The notes under the pieces are model-generated. The model did not search any database. It was not told the origin of the DNA and worked only from the letters and a program-made list of their open reading frames with translations. DNA of 64,000 bases, taken from NCBI GenBank assembly GCA_004123355.1, contig SCHM01000004.1:6475017-6539016 (forward strand), read 5' to 3'. Source of the stretch: Amphirosellinia nigrospora (lineage: Eukaryota; Ascomycota; Sordariomycetes; Xylariales; Xylariaceae). A program made the position numbers and the translations under genes. Below, one piece after another: positions 41,058-53,644 of the stretch. The stretch's first letter is position 1. Every line of letters begins with the position of its first letter.

Positions 41058-42449
41058 ATGAACACGCACATCTCTTCCTTCACATCTCATTCATTGGTCT
41101 CATCCAGTCTATACCGACGCAAAAGCTCTTTACTCCACGTCCTAGAACCATTCAAGGTTGATCACACCACCAAGAGTTGTCATCTTCTGGCCCTGTTGAT
41201 TTCGATGCCAATGCCGAATATGCGTTCAGCGGAGTGACCACATTCCATCGCCTTCCTCACACTAAGTGTTTGCTTGAAGATGGCCCATCCGACGATGTCC
41301 TGATAGTCGGCGTGCCGTTTGACACGGCTACGTCGTATAGGAGTGGCACGAGATTTGGCCCTAACGCTATTAGACAGGGTTCTCGTGCTGTCGGTCTTGC
41401 GTGAGTAGACGAGCGTCGTACCGTACCGTCATCTTGCTAATAGAAACCAGGGGAGCATTTAGCTTTCGCCAGGGGCTCAACCCTTACAAAGCTGGGCTAC
41501 AGTGACCGACTGTGGCGATTTCCCGGTGAGTTTGGTTGTATTAGTTGATTCTCGACGATAGATCCTAACTCCATGAATCGGTTTAGGTCACACCATTCGA
41601 TAATGCCATGGCATTCGCTCAGATCGAGGAATGGTACAAACGATTACTACGAAGCCAGTTAAAACACCGACTTCGGCGTTGTATCCGAGAAGGTGAGAGA
41701 GGTTGTCATGTAGTATGTCTACAACACCCTTACTATTTTTTCCTTTCCAGACCGGACGCACACATCCACGAATCATCGCCCTTGGGGGATCACAGCATCT
41801 CACTTCCAATTCTACGGGCTCTACACTCGACATACGGCCTGTCTCTGTAATTCATATCGCGCGCATATAGACCCTGGGCGCCAGAGGTATTTGCGGTGCC
41901 AAGGGGGCACCTACCGAGCAATCAAAGTACTCCGACGGGACACCCTATTATCACGCTGCGCGGGAGGGGCTTCTCTCCGATACCAACGTCCATGCGGGGA
42001 TACGATCGCTCTTAGATTCAGAGGCTGATCTTCTCACCGACGCCAAATCCCACTTTACCATCATTCCGGCCTGGATATTTCGCACAGGGCCAAAAGGGAT
42101 CGTAGAGAGCATCCACGCTCTTATCCCTCCCAACTCGACTGTTTACCTATCCTTTTGATGTTGACTCGCTGGATCCTGCTTTTGCACCGGGCACCGCCGG
42201 CCCAGCTTCTGGTGGATGGACACCTAGAGAGGTTATCCAGATCATCCTTGATAGTTTGCCTAGCTATCAGATCGTCGGCGTGGATGTCGTGGAGGTCCTT
42301 CCAGGGATGGACTCCGCTGGCGAGGTCACGGCCGTTACGGCGGCAAATTACTTTTGAGGTTTGTATTCTGAATTGATTATGATCTTTGAATCGGTGCTAA
42401 TTTTCTTTAGATCCTCGCAAGCGTTGTCAAAAGTGGGATAAAGTCTTGA
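41058..42449 (+). CDS. Agmatinase/arginase-family ureohydrolase (frame-broken)
   Basis: Binuclear-Mn ureohydrolase, most like fungal agmatinase (agmatine to putrescine and urea). Exons read FSGVTTFHRLPHTKC, DDVLIVGVPFDTATSY and GTRFGPNAIRQGSRA. A 50-nt intron (41401-41450) leads to AFSFRQGLNPYK and VTDCGDFP. After a 61-nt intron (41526-41586) come TPFDNAMAFAQIEEWYKR and FGVVSEK. After a 58-nt intron (41693-41750) come HPRIIALGG with DHSISLPILRALHSTYG, the second metal block (H-x5-HID), GIRSLLDSEADLL, FDVDSLDPAFAPGTAGPAS, GGWTPREVIQIILDS and VDVVEVLPGMDSAGEVTA. A last intron (42359-42410) leads to ILASVVKSGIKS and TGA. All introns have GT-AG ends and gctaa-like branch sites. About seven one-base shifts occur: lost bases in A and G runs, including inside the GGDHS and DAHID metal motifs, and an extra T in two TTTT runs. 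The N-terminus (41058-41170) is unlike known starts. Confidence 0.8.
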
Positions 42450-43478
42450 AGCGAAATGATAGGCATTAGCCTTGAGAGGAGGTGGAGGCTGTGTGGCTGT
42501 CACATCGGGCATAGCAACAAAAACGGACAAATCTGTAAACATGGTAGAGATGGACGGATTCCTAAAGCTCAAGAGCAAATAGGAAATTTTCAGGCACTGT
42601 AACGAGCTGTTGATGAACCAGAAGTGACTACTAATCTACTTGTTAATACTACTACTACCACCTCCAAGTATAATTGACAAATTTCGACCGATGAGCATCC
42701 CGAGCTTATGATTCACTTTGCCACTATTTGCGATACCAATACACGGAGAGATGCTGGATTTCGTTGATCATGTCGTGTTTATAGAATCTATAATATATGT
42801 ACTAATTAAGATCTATGTTTGTATAGAGCTTCGAGCTGACTTTTGCCAGCCAGTGATTCAATCTTGAGCTTTTCAGAGTAGTTCTTCTTAGTTGGCAGTT
42901 CTTTTCAACTTAGCATGCTGAATTAACATTACAGTAGTTTTCACACTGCTCTAAACAGCCAAACCGTCTTTCCTATTTTAAATTTAACCAACTATTCCCG
43001 TTTTAGCATTGATGAAGTTCAGTTAGCAGAAACGTCTTGGTCCCTCATGAATCGCTATTACCTACTTACAAGAAACGCACGTAGTATTGGATTATATAAG
43101 TGAAGTGGTTGTTTCTTACTAAGCTTTTAATTTTAGTGTCGACTAATAGCTAGCCTCCAGCACTGCGCTAGATCTACTTAACCTACCTAGTTACCTAGTG
43201 TAAGCCCCAGACCCGCTTCCAGATCAATGACGTACCTCATGTCATGTATGTCATGCCTACCATGCAAGCAGCAGCGCGACGTAAAGCAACGTCCAGAATC
43301 ACTTAGACCTACAGTACTCACCAAACTACAACTAACTAACCGATTTCCATTGTTTACAAACCTCAGTCGCGTCAAGTCATCAAAAGAATCATAATCAATT
43401 CACCGTGCCATTCCCGGACCGAATCATCCATCCTATCCAAACCAAATCTTCATAGCAAGCAACGAGGAGGATAGCGTC
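42450..43478. other. Intergenic stretch
   Basis: About 1 kb without a supportable gene. Short minus-strand frames at 42578 and 43375 show no domain. Confidence 0.5.
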
Positions 43479-43938
43479 ATGTATATCCCATCAGCTCAAA
43501 GCGTCCTAACCGCCGGCCTGGCTCTAACCGGCACGCTTCGCAAACGTATGTCTCTCCCCTTTCCCCCAATCTACTCCCTACTTACCCATCCCCCTCCCAT
43601 CATCCAACTAACACACCCAGCAACCGAAGTAGCATCAGGCAAAGTCCTCGACTACGCCGTCGAAAAGTGCATCGACGCAGACGGCAAGACGCGATGCACG
43701 GCCCCGTTCCTCGTGGCGAAGTCGACGTGCTACAAGTTCGAGTGGTCGACGGAGGGCGCGCTCACGCACACCACGGCCGAGGTGCGCGACGCCGGGTCCG
43801 GGGAGCTCGTGTACTACCGCGACACGAACGGCGACTGGACGCCCGAGAAGGGTGAGTTGGTTGTACCTGGACTTCAAGCCCAAGGTTCCTAAGACGGGCA
43901 ATGATACTGTCGAGTACAAGGTTACGACCTGCGAGTAG
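43479..43938 (+). CDS. Small secreted cysteine-containing protein
   Basis: Start at 43479 (GCGTCATGTATATCCC). Exon 1 (43479-43545) encodes MYIPSAQSVLTAGLALTGTL, a plausible signal peptide. A 75-nt intron (43546-43620, GTATGT...CACCCAG) gives the in-frame join RKP-TEVASGKVLDYAVEKC. The mature part has four Cys (EKC, TRC, STC and TTC at the C-terminus) and a GC-rich third-position bias: KSTCYKFEWSTEGALTHTTA, then VYYRDTNGDWTPEKGEL. The natural end YLDFKPKVPKTGNDTVEYK...TTCE with stop at 43938 is one base out of register with the first part; a single extra T in 'ggttgtacc' would account for it. Unknown function; secreted effector-like by size and Cys content. Confidence 0.65.
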
Positions 43939-44396
43939 GGGTGGGTTGGGGTGTGAATGATTGAGGCATTGGGGTGATGATACATACGCTGGATGACACA
44001 TGAATAAGCCGATGCACAGTGGAAGTTTTCGAGCAGAAGCACAAAACAAAACAATTAAAGGGTCATAGAAGGTGTCGAGGACATAGCTGACGCTTCATGG
44101 CGTTTACGTCTTCTGTTTCATTTTATTTGGGAATTGTAAATAAACTACGAACTCATCCATACATTGTCTCAATGGTCTGTGATTGTAGCGCAATCCTAAT
44201 CATTTAACTCATTCGAGAATGGGACGAACTACTGATACACATCGATCAACGGGGTAACGCGCTACAGTGGAATGATGAGGAGGCGAAATAGTCCCTAAAC
44301 CAAGATCACGATAGCGAATATGTGAAGCTAAAACAGGTAGTGACTTTCTAAAACATGACCAAGTTCTCTAATCACAGATTGAAAAGGAACGATGCC

Positions 44397-46373
44397 TCAT
44401 GCGCGCCTCCACAAAGACCGAGCAACTTGCTCATCATCGCTAGTGAGATCCCGTCCTTTAACTCTTGAAGGCCCAGGGGCCATCTCAACCCACTCGCGGT
44501 CCGTGTTCCAGATGCCGGCTCTGGTGTAATCGGCAGCACTCGTTCCCTGAACATATGCGAAACGGAAATACTCGTTGATCGCAGAGCGGTTATCGCGGGT
44601 CCATACAAACTCGTCGTCACCCTTGTCACCAAAAAAGCCTCTGAACCTTTCTACATCATTCACCAAAATGCTGATGCCGTCGTACTGGATACTAGGTGGA
44701 GGATTCCAGTGAAAGGCGATTGTGGCGACGGAGGTATTAATAATTGGTGGCAGGAGAGAAGGAAGCGCGGATCCAAGTTGCGCATCACCTTGAAGCGCTC
44801 CTGACGTCTGAAGGACGGCATCGAAGCCCCAACGAGCAATTCCATTCGCGAACAAGCCGATCAGTATACCTTGATATAGCAGGGATAATCGAGTCTGGAT
44901 GCTTGTACCTGGCAGAAGAAGCAAGGCGAGAATGTAGTGATGAATGCGCAAGCTAAGATTCGGCAAGCCTAGCGAGATGAGAATGGCGACAATGAAGAGA
45001 CCATAGAGTTTAAGATAGCGTACGAGCCGAGCCTCTTGCTGGAAACACCAGATTTGACCCACGACAATAACAGTTAGCACAATGACGATAATAGATAAAG
45101 CAGCCTTGGCGCCGGGTTGCTGATTGAGATCATGGCCAGTTAACTCGAAATGGGAATGAAATCAAACGTGTAATCGTCAGGGCTCCGACCCAACAGCCGC
45201 CGAGCCACAAAACCGTCTTCTCGACTTGAGCAGTCAGGCCCCTTAGAGTGCGCCGCACACCCATCTTGTCGTAGAAAACCCAGGCACAAAACATAGCTGG
45301 GAGGAATTTGCCCAGTACGTTCGAGAAGAGTGACGGGAAGGAGCCGTCGACAGGAGGGTCGGAGGCCAACCCGACCTGCCAGAAGGCGATGATAAAGGTG
45401 CCGAAAAAGAAGGCAGCCGATGATGTGGTGAAAAGGGACAACACGGTAGTGAACACGACCGACACAGCCAATAAAGACCATCGCGAATCTTTGGCCTCAC
45501 ATTTGATGCCGGGTAAAAAGTGAAACTGAGGGGAAAGTAGGAGTCGAAGGCAGCGCTCTTAATCCCATGACGATCCGTACCAACGAAATTTTGTTGCTCG
45601 CCGATAAGCGACACCACACCACAGCCGCCCTGCGAGCCAGAGATGATGCCGGAATGAATCGCAGAGCCACAAATGAAGGAATCTCCACGATAGACGGGAT
45701 TTAATTCATTTGACGGGTCCGGAGGACCGCCGACGATCAAAGGCGCATAAACAATCTCTTGATCACCGACGGCTCGAGGGTTGAGAACACGGTAGCTAGC
45801 ACAATTCGAAGGACATCGGAAAGCAAAGCTCGAGTTGGTAAATGGCCGGCAGTCCACTCCATCGATACCGCAGCCGTTGTTCTTGCTCCAGTACGTCACA
45901 CCACAGCCGATGTCAGAGGGCTCACCCCAACCCTCAATTTCAGTCGCCGCTTGGCCGCGCCAAAATACAATAGCGAATGTGAGAATCCAGGCGGCGATGT
46001 AGGCGAAAAAGAGCCACATGCGATGCCTTTTCGCGGGCAAGACTTTACTGAGTAGACGAAGCGGCGCATGTTGTATGGCGGGGGAAGAAGGGGTCGATCT
46101 TCCAGATCCTGGGGGTCGGGGGGCCCTTGACCCACCTCACGATCGTTCCAGCTACTCTGCGGGCGGGATAGGGGACCCATTTCCATCGCTTCTGGGCAGT
46201 CTGGTCTTGCATGAAGCGCGGCGTGACGGGATCGAGGGAGAATCGGAATTGTCGGACTCGGGGGGTGTGTCGGCGCCGTCGGCCGAGTGTGGATGGAGGG
46301 GGCGCCTCTGTTGGTGCTCGAGGTCGGGCGAACTGGAGGAGCTGGAGAGGGAATCGGACCGACGGTTGCTCAT
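44397..46373 (-). CDS. LCCL-domain multi-pass membrane protein (frame-broken)
   Basis: Fungal LCCL-domain membrane protein of about 650 residues; function unknown, likely at an internal membrane or the cell surface. The ATG at 46373 begins MSNRRSDSLSSSSSSPDLEH, a polar Ser/Pro-rich tail. Then come FMQDQTAQKRWKWVPYPARR, PPTPRIWKIDPFFP, a first membrane helix (MWLFFAYIAAWILTFAIVFW), and the Cys-rich LCCL module containing CGVTYWSKNNGCGIDGVDC, RGDSFICGSAIHSGIISGS and GGCGVVSL. Several helices follow (SLLAVSVVFTTVLSLF, AAFFFGTFIIAFW, AALSIIVIVLTVIVVGQIW, LYGLFIVAILISLGLP, HYILALLLLP, LLYQGILIGLFANGIARWG), then a cytosolic tail (RGFFGDKGDDEFVW) ending at 44397. Four or five one-base shifts separate the pieces (near 46230, 46085, 45515, 45150), at C or T runs where assignable. 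It is divergently arranged with QTRT2. Confidence 0.85.
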
Positions 46374-47308
46374 CGTGAACAGGCACGCTCGTCGGCGCTC
46401 AACCCCGGCTCGAAAGACGGGATCATCAACTCTTTACGGGTTTCCAAATACAACGCTACTCTGGTGAATGTATGTACAGGCGCAGACGGGAGATAGATAG
46501 TCGGTGTCGGCGTCGATGGGGCGCGAAAGCTGTGGGGGGTGGTGGTTGCTATCGGTTCTATGGGAACATCTGTATCTATCTATCTACAGCGAAATCTATG
46601 AGGCAGTTTAAATCCGAAGAACGAGGGATGTATGTAGGCAATTGTGCTGGAAAGCTTCGAAAGATGACGCTCGCAGGTAATGCAAGTTTATGATATACAA
46701 AAACATAAAGCCGAGGGCCTGCTCAGCCTTCTACGACAGGAAGGGTTCGGATGAGCTGCTTGGGTGAGGGCTGAATCAATGATTGATTGAGGAGGGACGC
46801 GCAACGCAAAGAATGCGGAGAGCACTACTACTAGTAAGGTTAGGTTGACAGGCAGCCAGTCAGCCCTGACAGATCTGATGCTTCCAGATGCCCGGGTCTT
46901 GGGGCCTTACCTTATCTCCGAATTCCCAGTTGCTGCCAGCCGTCAGTCGCCAGCCCACCTAGAGTATGCAGCTTCAGTGAAGAATTGATACCTAAATGTG
47001 CTATACGGGGAACGAAACCTCATTTTGTAAGACAGTATATCAATCATTAATAGGTATCTGGACACCTGTTTACAAGCCTCATATATCTACCGGTCTCAAG
47101 GCACTGATATATTTATTGCTTTCTATCGCTGCCACTATAAGTACTGAACCAGGATCTTGATTACGACGCCAAGAGCAGAAAACTATTTCCTTTCTAGGCA
47201 TCTAATCTGCACCCGAGGTCCACCTTACTTACTCACGGCTATCTATATTGTATCTAGTGAGGGCTCAAAAGTATGGTTACGGTTGCTCCCGAGCCGGATG
47301 GGAGGGCC
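46374..47308. promoter_or_regulatory. Divergent intergenic region between the LCCL gene and QTRT2
   Basis: A 935-bp region between two outward-facing starts, so it must hold both promoters. No clear TATA box; pyrimidine-rich tracts and 'ctatctatctatct' lie at 46570-46590. No gene of its own. Confidence 0.5.
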
Positions 47309-48833
47309 ATGTTCAAGATCCTCAAGGGTGCAGTTGGTGATGGCATCGGCGCTCGTCTAGGGACGCTGTCTCCCAAAGCGGCGCCCCCTCGACACACCCA
47401 ATTTCATAGGTCTCACTGCGCGAGGTGCCGTGCCTCATATGACTCCAGATAATGTCACAAGCAACTCCGAGTTAGGTGGCGCGTATTTTTCTCTCGAAGA
47501 CTGTAAGTGAGCACCGATACTCTCACGTGAGTGGGTTGAGCTGAGCCGAGCATCTGCTAACTAGATCCTCTTAGTCATGGAGACAACTCGGAAAAAGACC
47601 TCTCCGTCGTTGCTTGAGATGAAGTCGGAGACATTAGAGCCGTTGCATGCATTTACCGCCACGCCTTCCCACATGTTCACCATCCTCGGCGCAAGGCGGC
47701 ATCCCGCAATCAATTCGCCTGTAGGCAACACGAAGGGTGCCATATCTATCTTTACGTCTACGGGCTTTCAACCGTTAACCAACGCGGCCTACTGCCGGTC
47801 GATCAAGGCAATAAGACCAGACGTCGTTATCCCCCTGGCGGACATGACATATTCCCAAAACACAGCCTTCACTCAGACAAAACGGCGCACCAATTTCAAC
47901 AGCTCAAAACGGCAGGTCCGTATGGTCGAGCGGACCGAGGACTGGCTCGCCGAATTCTTCGAGATATCCGGAGAAGGCAGCCGAGACGACAATACCTCGT
48001 CGGTATTTGCTCCGCTTCTCCCATTATCCTACTCGACTCAATGGGAGTACTTCAACCAACTGGAGCAGGACTTCGGCACAAAACTATCAGGGTTGGCGGT
48101 ATATGATGCCGACGTGCTCCCCGACCTTAGCAACCACAGTCCCTTAGTGCCCTACCCCGTCTCTCATTAGAACACCGCAACACCACAGGAGATCCTCCGC
48201 CAAATCCACCTGGGAATCGACATTTCACCGTGTCCTTCTTGAACGGCATCTCTGATGCCGGGGTAGCGCTCTCATTCACCTTTCCACCCCAGCAGACTCT
48301 ACTCCCGGCGTAAAACCCCTAGGGATAGACATGTGGGCAAAGGAGCACGAAGCCGCAGTACAGCCACTAGTAGAAGGCTGCCAGTGCTACGCCTGCACAA
48401 ACACCACCGCGCATTCCTGCACCACCTCCTAAACGCAAAGGAGATGCTTGGTTGGACGCTGCTGCAAGTTCACAATTACCAAGTCATTAGCGACTTCTTC
48501 ACGGGGATTCGCGCCTCGCTGGGTGCGGATCCCCCGACGTTTGAGAAAGACTACGATGAGTTCACCAGGGTCTACGACTCGGAATTACCCGCGGGCACGG
48601 GGACCAGGCCGCGCGCGAGGGATACCATTTCAAGAGCCGCGGAGGCGACGACAAGATCAACGCGCCGGGGTGGGAGAAGTACGGCACGGACAGCGATCCC
48701 GCGCTGGCGGGGACATGGCGGGATTGGCGGTGACGGGGCCGCGGCCGAGGGCGGGAAAGAGACGCCTCTTGTTCCTGATGGTGATGCGACTGAGTTGGAT
48801 AAACAGGGCTTCGCTGAGATCTCGAAGTCATAG
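47309..48833 (+). CDS. QTRT2: Queuine tRNA-ribosyltransferase accessory subunit 2 (frame-broken)
   Basis: Non-catalytic partner of queuine tRNA-guanine transglycosylase, which exchanges G34 for queuine in Tyr/His/Asn/Asp tRNAs. Exon 1 (47309-47502) reads MFKILKGAVGDGIGARLGTL, then PKRRPLDTPNFIGLTARGAV, PHMTPDNVTSNSELGGAYFS and LED. The intron 47503-47574 (GTAAGTG...CTTAG, branch GCTAAC) joins in frame to FMETTRKKTSP. Then come PLHAFTATPSHMFTILGARR, IRPDVVIPLADMTY, KRQVRMVERTEDWLAEFF, GISDAGVALSFTFP, PLGIDMWAKEHE, the zinc-site start CQCYAC, HHRAFLHHLLNAKEMLGWTL and LLQVHN (zinc His), RASLGADPPTFEKDYDEFTR and an acidic tail. Lengths and order fit the family. About six one-base or two-base shifts break the frame, for example the loss of one A in the AAA run right after CYACT. 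Confidence 0.85.
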
Positions 48834-49391
48834 TACATCCTATCTCAGATGACATGACAACTCTAGATACCCGCTATGAGTCTGACGTTGGACTATTGGC
48901 TAGGATATAGAAGCTAATTTACGATTTCAATTCGGCAGCTAGCTAATCCGCACGACTTAACTCGAGAAGTGCCCACGAATTGATTTCAAGTGTCTTACCA
49001 GCCACACATCCCACAAGGCGTAACACTGACAAAGACAGGACGCTGTCAGGCCGAGAAGGTCGCCTGCACTCCGATATGATACTTGATACTATGAGCCTCC
49101 AATTTTCCAGTGGATAGGGTTCATGGACACTTAGGGCTTGGCACTTGTCAAGCCGTGAGAACCGCCTATGCGTCGCAAACCAGATATATAGCAGTAACTT
49201 GGGTTTGTTGCGACCAACGTATGATGGGTTACAATCCTGCATCAGTAATACTCCCAGAGGCCTGAACTTCAGCTATGATGCTGTTACTAGGCTCGTTTCA
49301 TCGTACCAAGAGAAGCACAGGGGTGGACGTCCAAGTGAGTGGCCAAAGCCCCCGCAATATGCTCTTATACCCTAGCGTTCGTTTGAAGATA
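48834..49391. other. Flank between QTRT2 and LTR element C
   Basis: About 560 bp of ordinary DNA. A 76-codon plus frame (49145-49375) has no recognisable feature. Confidence 0.4.
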
Positions 49392-49397
49392 TAAGTA
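49392..49397 (+). repeat. Target-site duplication TAAGTA, left
   Basis: Same six bases at 55881-55886. If the true duplication is 5 bp (AAGTA), the sixth base matches by chance. Confidence 0.75.
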
Positions 49398-49604
49398 TGC
49401 GTGCTTGTCAACCTATATTGAGTAACCTACGGGGCCTTTATTATTGCGGTTTAGGCTATATAGATTAGGTTTTAATATATTAGGTTGGTTAATTAAATAA
49501 AAGGCTAAGTCTAGTTTTTATAGTAGGCTAAATATTTATAGCTGTAGGGTGGACTAGCTTGCAGTGCTTGCTAGGGCTTTATTAGTTATTATTTTAAAGC
49601 TATA
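49398..49604. repeat. Left LTR of element C
   Basis: Outer 5' half is nearly unmutated (TGCGTGCTTGTCAACC); the inner end is RIP-like (gttattattttaaagctata). Confidence 0.87.
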
Positions 49605-52600
49605 ACTATTTTTTTTTTAAATAATATTTTTAGTTATTTATTTTAACTAGTATTTTTATAATAAAACTATTTATAATTTAACTATTTTATTATTTTTTTA
49701 AGCGCTTCCGATCGTTTTTTAATATTATTTAATTAAATATTATAAGTTTTATATAAAATAGCTATTATTATTATACGTAAAAATAAATTAGTTTTATTAT
49801 ATTTATTTAATAGTTAAATTTTATTAAAGTTTTATAATTTATAAATATTATTATAATAATAATTTATTATAGCTTATAATTTATTATAAAAAAGTTTTTT
49901 TTATTATTATGCTAATATATTTATAATATTTAGTTTTTAAATATATAAGTTTAAATTAATTTTTTTTTTTTATAAATAAGCTTTAATTTAATTTTTAAAA
50001 GCTTTTAAACTATTAAAATAGTTTTTTATTATAAATATTTCGTAGTTTTTTATTAAGCTTTATTAAAATTCGATTTTTTTTTTTCGGTTAAATTTTTACG
50101 TATTTAAAAACTTTAATAAATAATTATTATTAAAAAAATTAAATATTAAATAAAAAAAATAACTATTATAATTATTTAGTTTTAATATTTAATTATAAAT
50201 ATTTATAGCTATTTATAATAAAATAGCTATATTAAAATATTTATATATTAAATTTTTTATAATATAATTTGTTTAAAGTTTTTATTTATTTTTATTTTAT
50301 TATTATTTTTAGGTTTTTTAGTATAATAAGCTTAACTATAAATTTTTTGCTTTAGTATTATTAAATTATTTTATTATTTATAAATATTTTTATTATTATT
50401 AATTTATTTTTTTAAATACCCGAAAGTTTTTCTAATTTTAATAATTAATAATATTATATTTAAAAATAATATATTAATACTATAGTTATTTTTATTTTAT
50501 TATAATATATTTTATATATATAATATTTTTAATTATATTATAAATATATAGTTTATTATTTAATACGTTAATAGTAATAATAATATTATAAATTATAAGT
50601 TTAATAATATTATTAATAATAGCTTTATTAATTAATACTATTTATATTTTATTATAATTTATTATATTATTAAAGTAATTTTTAAATATTAATATTATTT
50701 ATTAATTTTATATATTAAAATATTAATTATAATATATTTTAAGTTAATATATATATTTTTAACTTTTTATAATAATTTTAATATTTTAAAGATTTTTAAA
50801 AGCGTTATTATTTAATATATTATTTTTATAAAATAAAAAGTTTTTAAAAATCCGTTAATATTAAGCTATTTTATATAGTTTTTTTTATATATAATAAAAT
50901 ATTTAAATATTTACTAAGCTTTTAAATTTAATAATAATTTTTATTAAATTTTAAAAACTTAAATATAGCTTATAAGTTTATACGGTTTAGCTATTATAAT
51001 AGTTTAACTAATTTTTTTATATTTAATAATATTTACGTTTTAAAATTATATTTTATTATTAAAAAAATTATTTTAAAAAATCTTAATAGCTAATTAGCTA
51101 ATACGTTTAATTTATTTATATAATATATAATTCGTATATTATAATATTTAATAATATTTAAAAATCGAACTATTTATATTAGTTGTTTTAATTTATTTTT
51201 TATTATAAATAATAATTTATAGTTAATACGTATAATTATTTTTTTTTTTTTATTTAATACTTTTAATATTATAATATTAATATAATAGCTAAAAGTTTTT
51301 ATTTTTATACTAAATAATATATTTAATAGTTATTTAGTTTTTTAAAAAAATATATTATTAAAAAAATATTGTTTTTTTTCCGTAAAATATAACTATATTA
51401 AATATACCCTAACGTATAATTAATTAAAATTTATATTTATTATAAAAAGCAATTTTTAATTAAATGTTTTAATTATTAATATTATAATTATTATATTTTT
51501 AATCGTTTATTAAACTTTTTAAACTTTTATGTTTAATATAATTAATTAGTTTTTTAGTTTTTTATTAATGCTATAAATAGTGCTATAATTAATAAATATT
51601 TATTAATTAAATGTTTAAAATAGCTTATTATATTTATAAATCCGCGTATTTTAATAATTGTTTTTAATATTAGTTTATTTTTTATTATAGTTATTTACTA
51701 AGTTTATAATTTTTTTTTAAAATATATAAAATTTAAAAATATATTTTAATTAATAAATATTAAAGTTTTCGTAGGGTTAATTATTATATTATTATGCTAG
51801 TTATTCGAATAATATATAATATTATTAATATAATTTTTTTTTTTTTTTTTTTAAATATAAATATTATTAAATAAACTTATTAATTATTTTTTAAAAAGTT
51901 TTATAATTTTTTTTATTAAAGCTTAAAAAATAGCTAATATATTATAAAGTCCGAAAAATATAACTAGCTATTTATATATTTTAAAAAATATTATAAATAT
52001 TGTTTTTTTATAATAAAAGCTATATATTTTTATATATTAATATTTATTTTTAAAATTTATAAAAATATACTATTTATAATTTATAATTTTTTATATTTAG
52101 TTCGCGGCGTTTAGTAATAAATAAGCTTATTTTTTTATAATTTATTTAGTTTTTATAATTATAATAAAATTATTATATAATATTTTTTTAATTATTAAAT
52201 TAAACTTAATAGTTTTATTAAGTTATTTTTTTAAAGTTAATAATATTAGTACGTTTTATAGTTTTATATTTTTTTTAATATAAATATTTAAATATGCTTT
52301 AACGAATTTTTTATAGCTTTTTTTTATATAAAGCTATATTTATAAAATAATAGTTTTATTAATAAGCTATTTTTAATATTAATATAATATTTTATATATA
52401 TTATAATATTAATATATTGTTTAGTTAAATTAAATAAGCCGGAGAATTATTTTATTAGTTTTATTTATTTGTTTATTATTTAGAAATTTTTTAGCGTATT
52501 TTTATATTAAATTATTTTTATTTTTTTTTTTTTTATGTTATAAATTATTTTATAGCTATATTAGCTAATAATTATTTTAAAAGTTTAAATAAAAATATTT

Positions 52601-53644
52601 TATTAAATTTTATTAGCTAAATTATTTTAGTATTTTTTATATAGCTAAAAACGCTGCTTTATTTATAAAAAATATGTTTTTTTAAAATTATATTATTAAA
52701 AAACATATAGTTTAATATAACGTTTTTAATTATAGTTTAAAGTTTTATAATATTTTATTATTATAAACTATATTATAATTTTATAGTTTTTTATAATTAT
52801 TAGTTTAATTTTTTAATATTATATATAATGTTTTATTTTTATAATTTATAAAACTAAAGCTTTAAAGCTAATAATTATAAAATATAATAGTTTATATAAT
52901 TATAGTTTTAAAATATTATAAATATATTATTATTATTTAGTTAAACTTAAAATAAATTATAATAGTTATTATAACTATATTTTAATTTGTTTTTTTTTAA
53001 AGTTATTTTTTTTTTTGTTTAATTTAACTATATAAATAAAGCTATTTTAAGCTTTATTAAATAAATTTTTTAGTTTTTAGTTAATCTGGTTATTTTTTAA
53101 ATATTTTATAATATTTATTCGAGTTTTTCGGGGTTTTTATTATTATTTTTTATAAAATATACTTATTTTACGGCTTATTTTTAAAAAACTTATATTTAGT
53201 TTTAAATTTTTAAACTTATTAGCTAGATTATTAATAATATATATTTAATTATAATAAATTAGCTAAATTAGTTTTATAATTTATTATTTTAAGCTATTAT
53301 ATTTTTTATAATAGTTTTTAGTTTAATAGCTAAGTTTATTTAATTAAATATATATTATTTTTATTTTTGCTATATTTATTATTATAAGTTTATTATTTTA
53401 TTTATTAACTTAATAATACGGCTAATTTTTCGGCTATTAGTATAAAAGTTTAAAATAATAAATATTAATATTTCGGGGTTTTTTATTATTAACTAGCTAG
53501 ATTTAATTTATAGTAAGTTTATTTGCTATATTTCTAATATTATAATTATAATAAAATATTATTATATTTTAAAGTTATATAATAATTTTAGAAATATTAT
53601 AAATTTTTATTTTATAAAAGTTATATAATTATTTTTAATATTTA

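Noticed and set aside
45759-46496. Plus-strand frames of 98, 149 and 69 codons opposite the LCCL gene
   Set aside because: They mirror the coding strand of the LCCL protein, which has a recognisable domain and helices.
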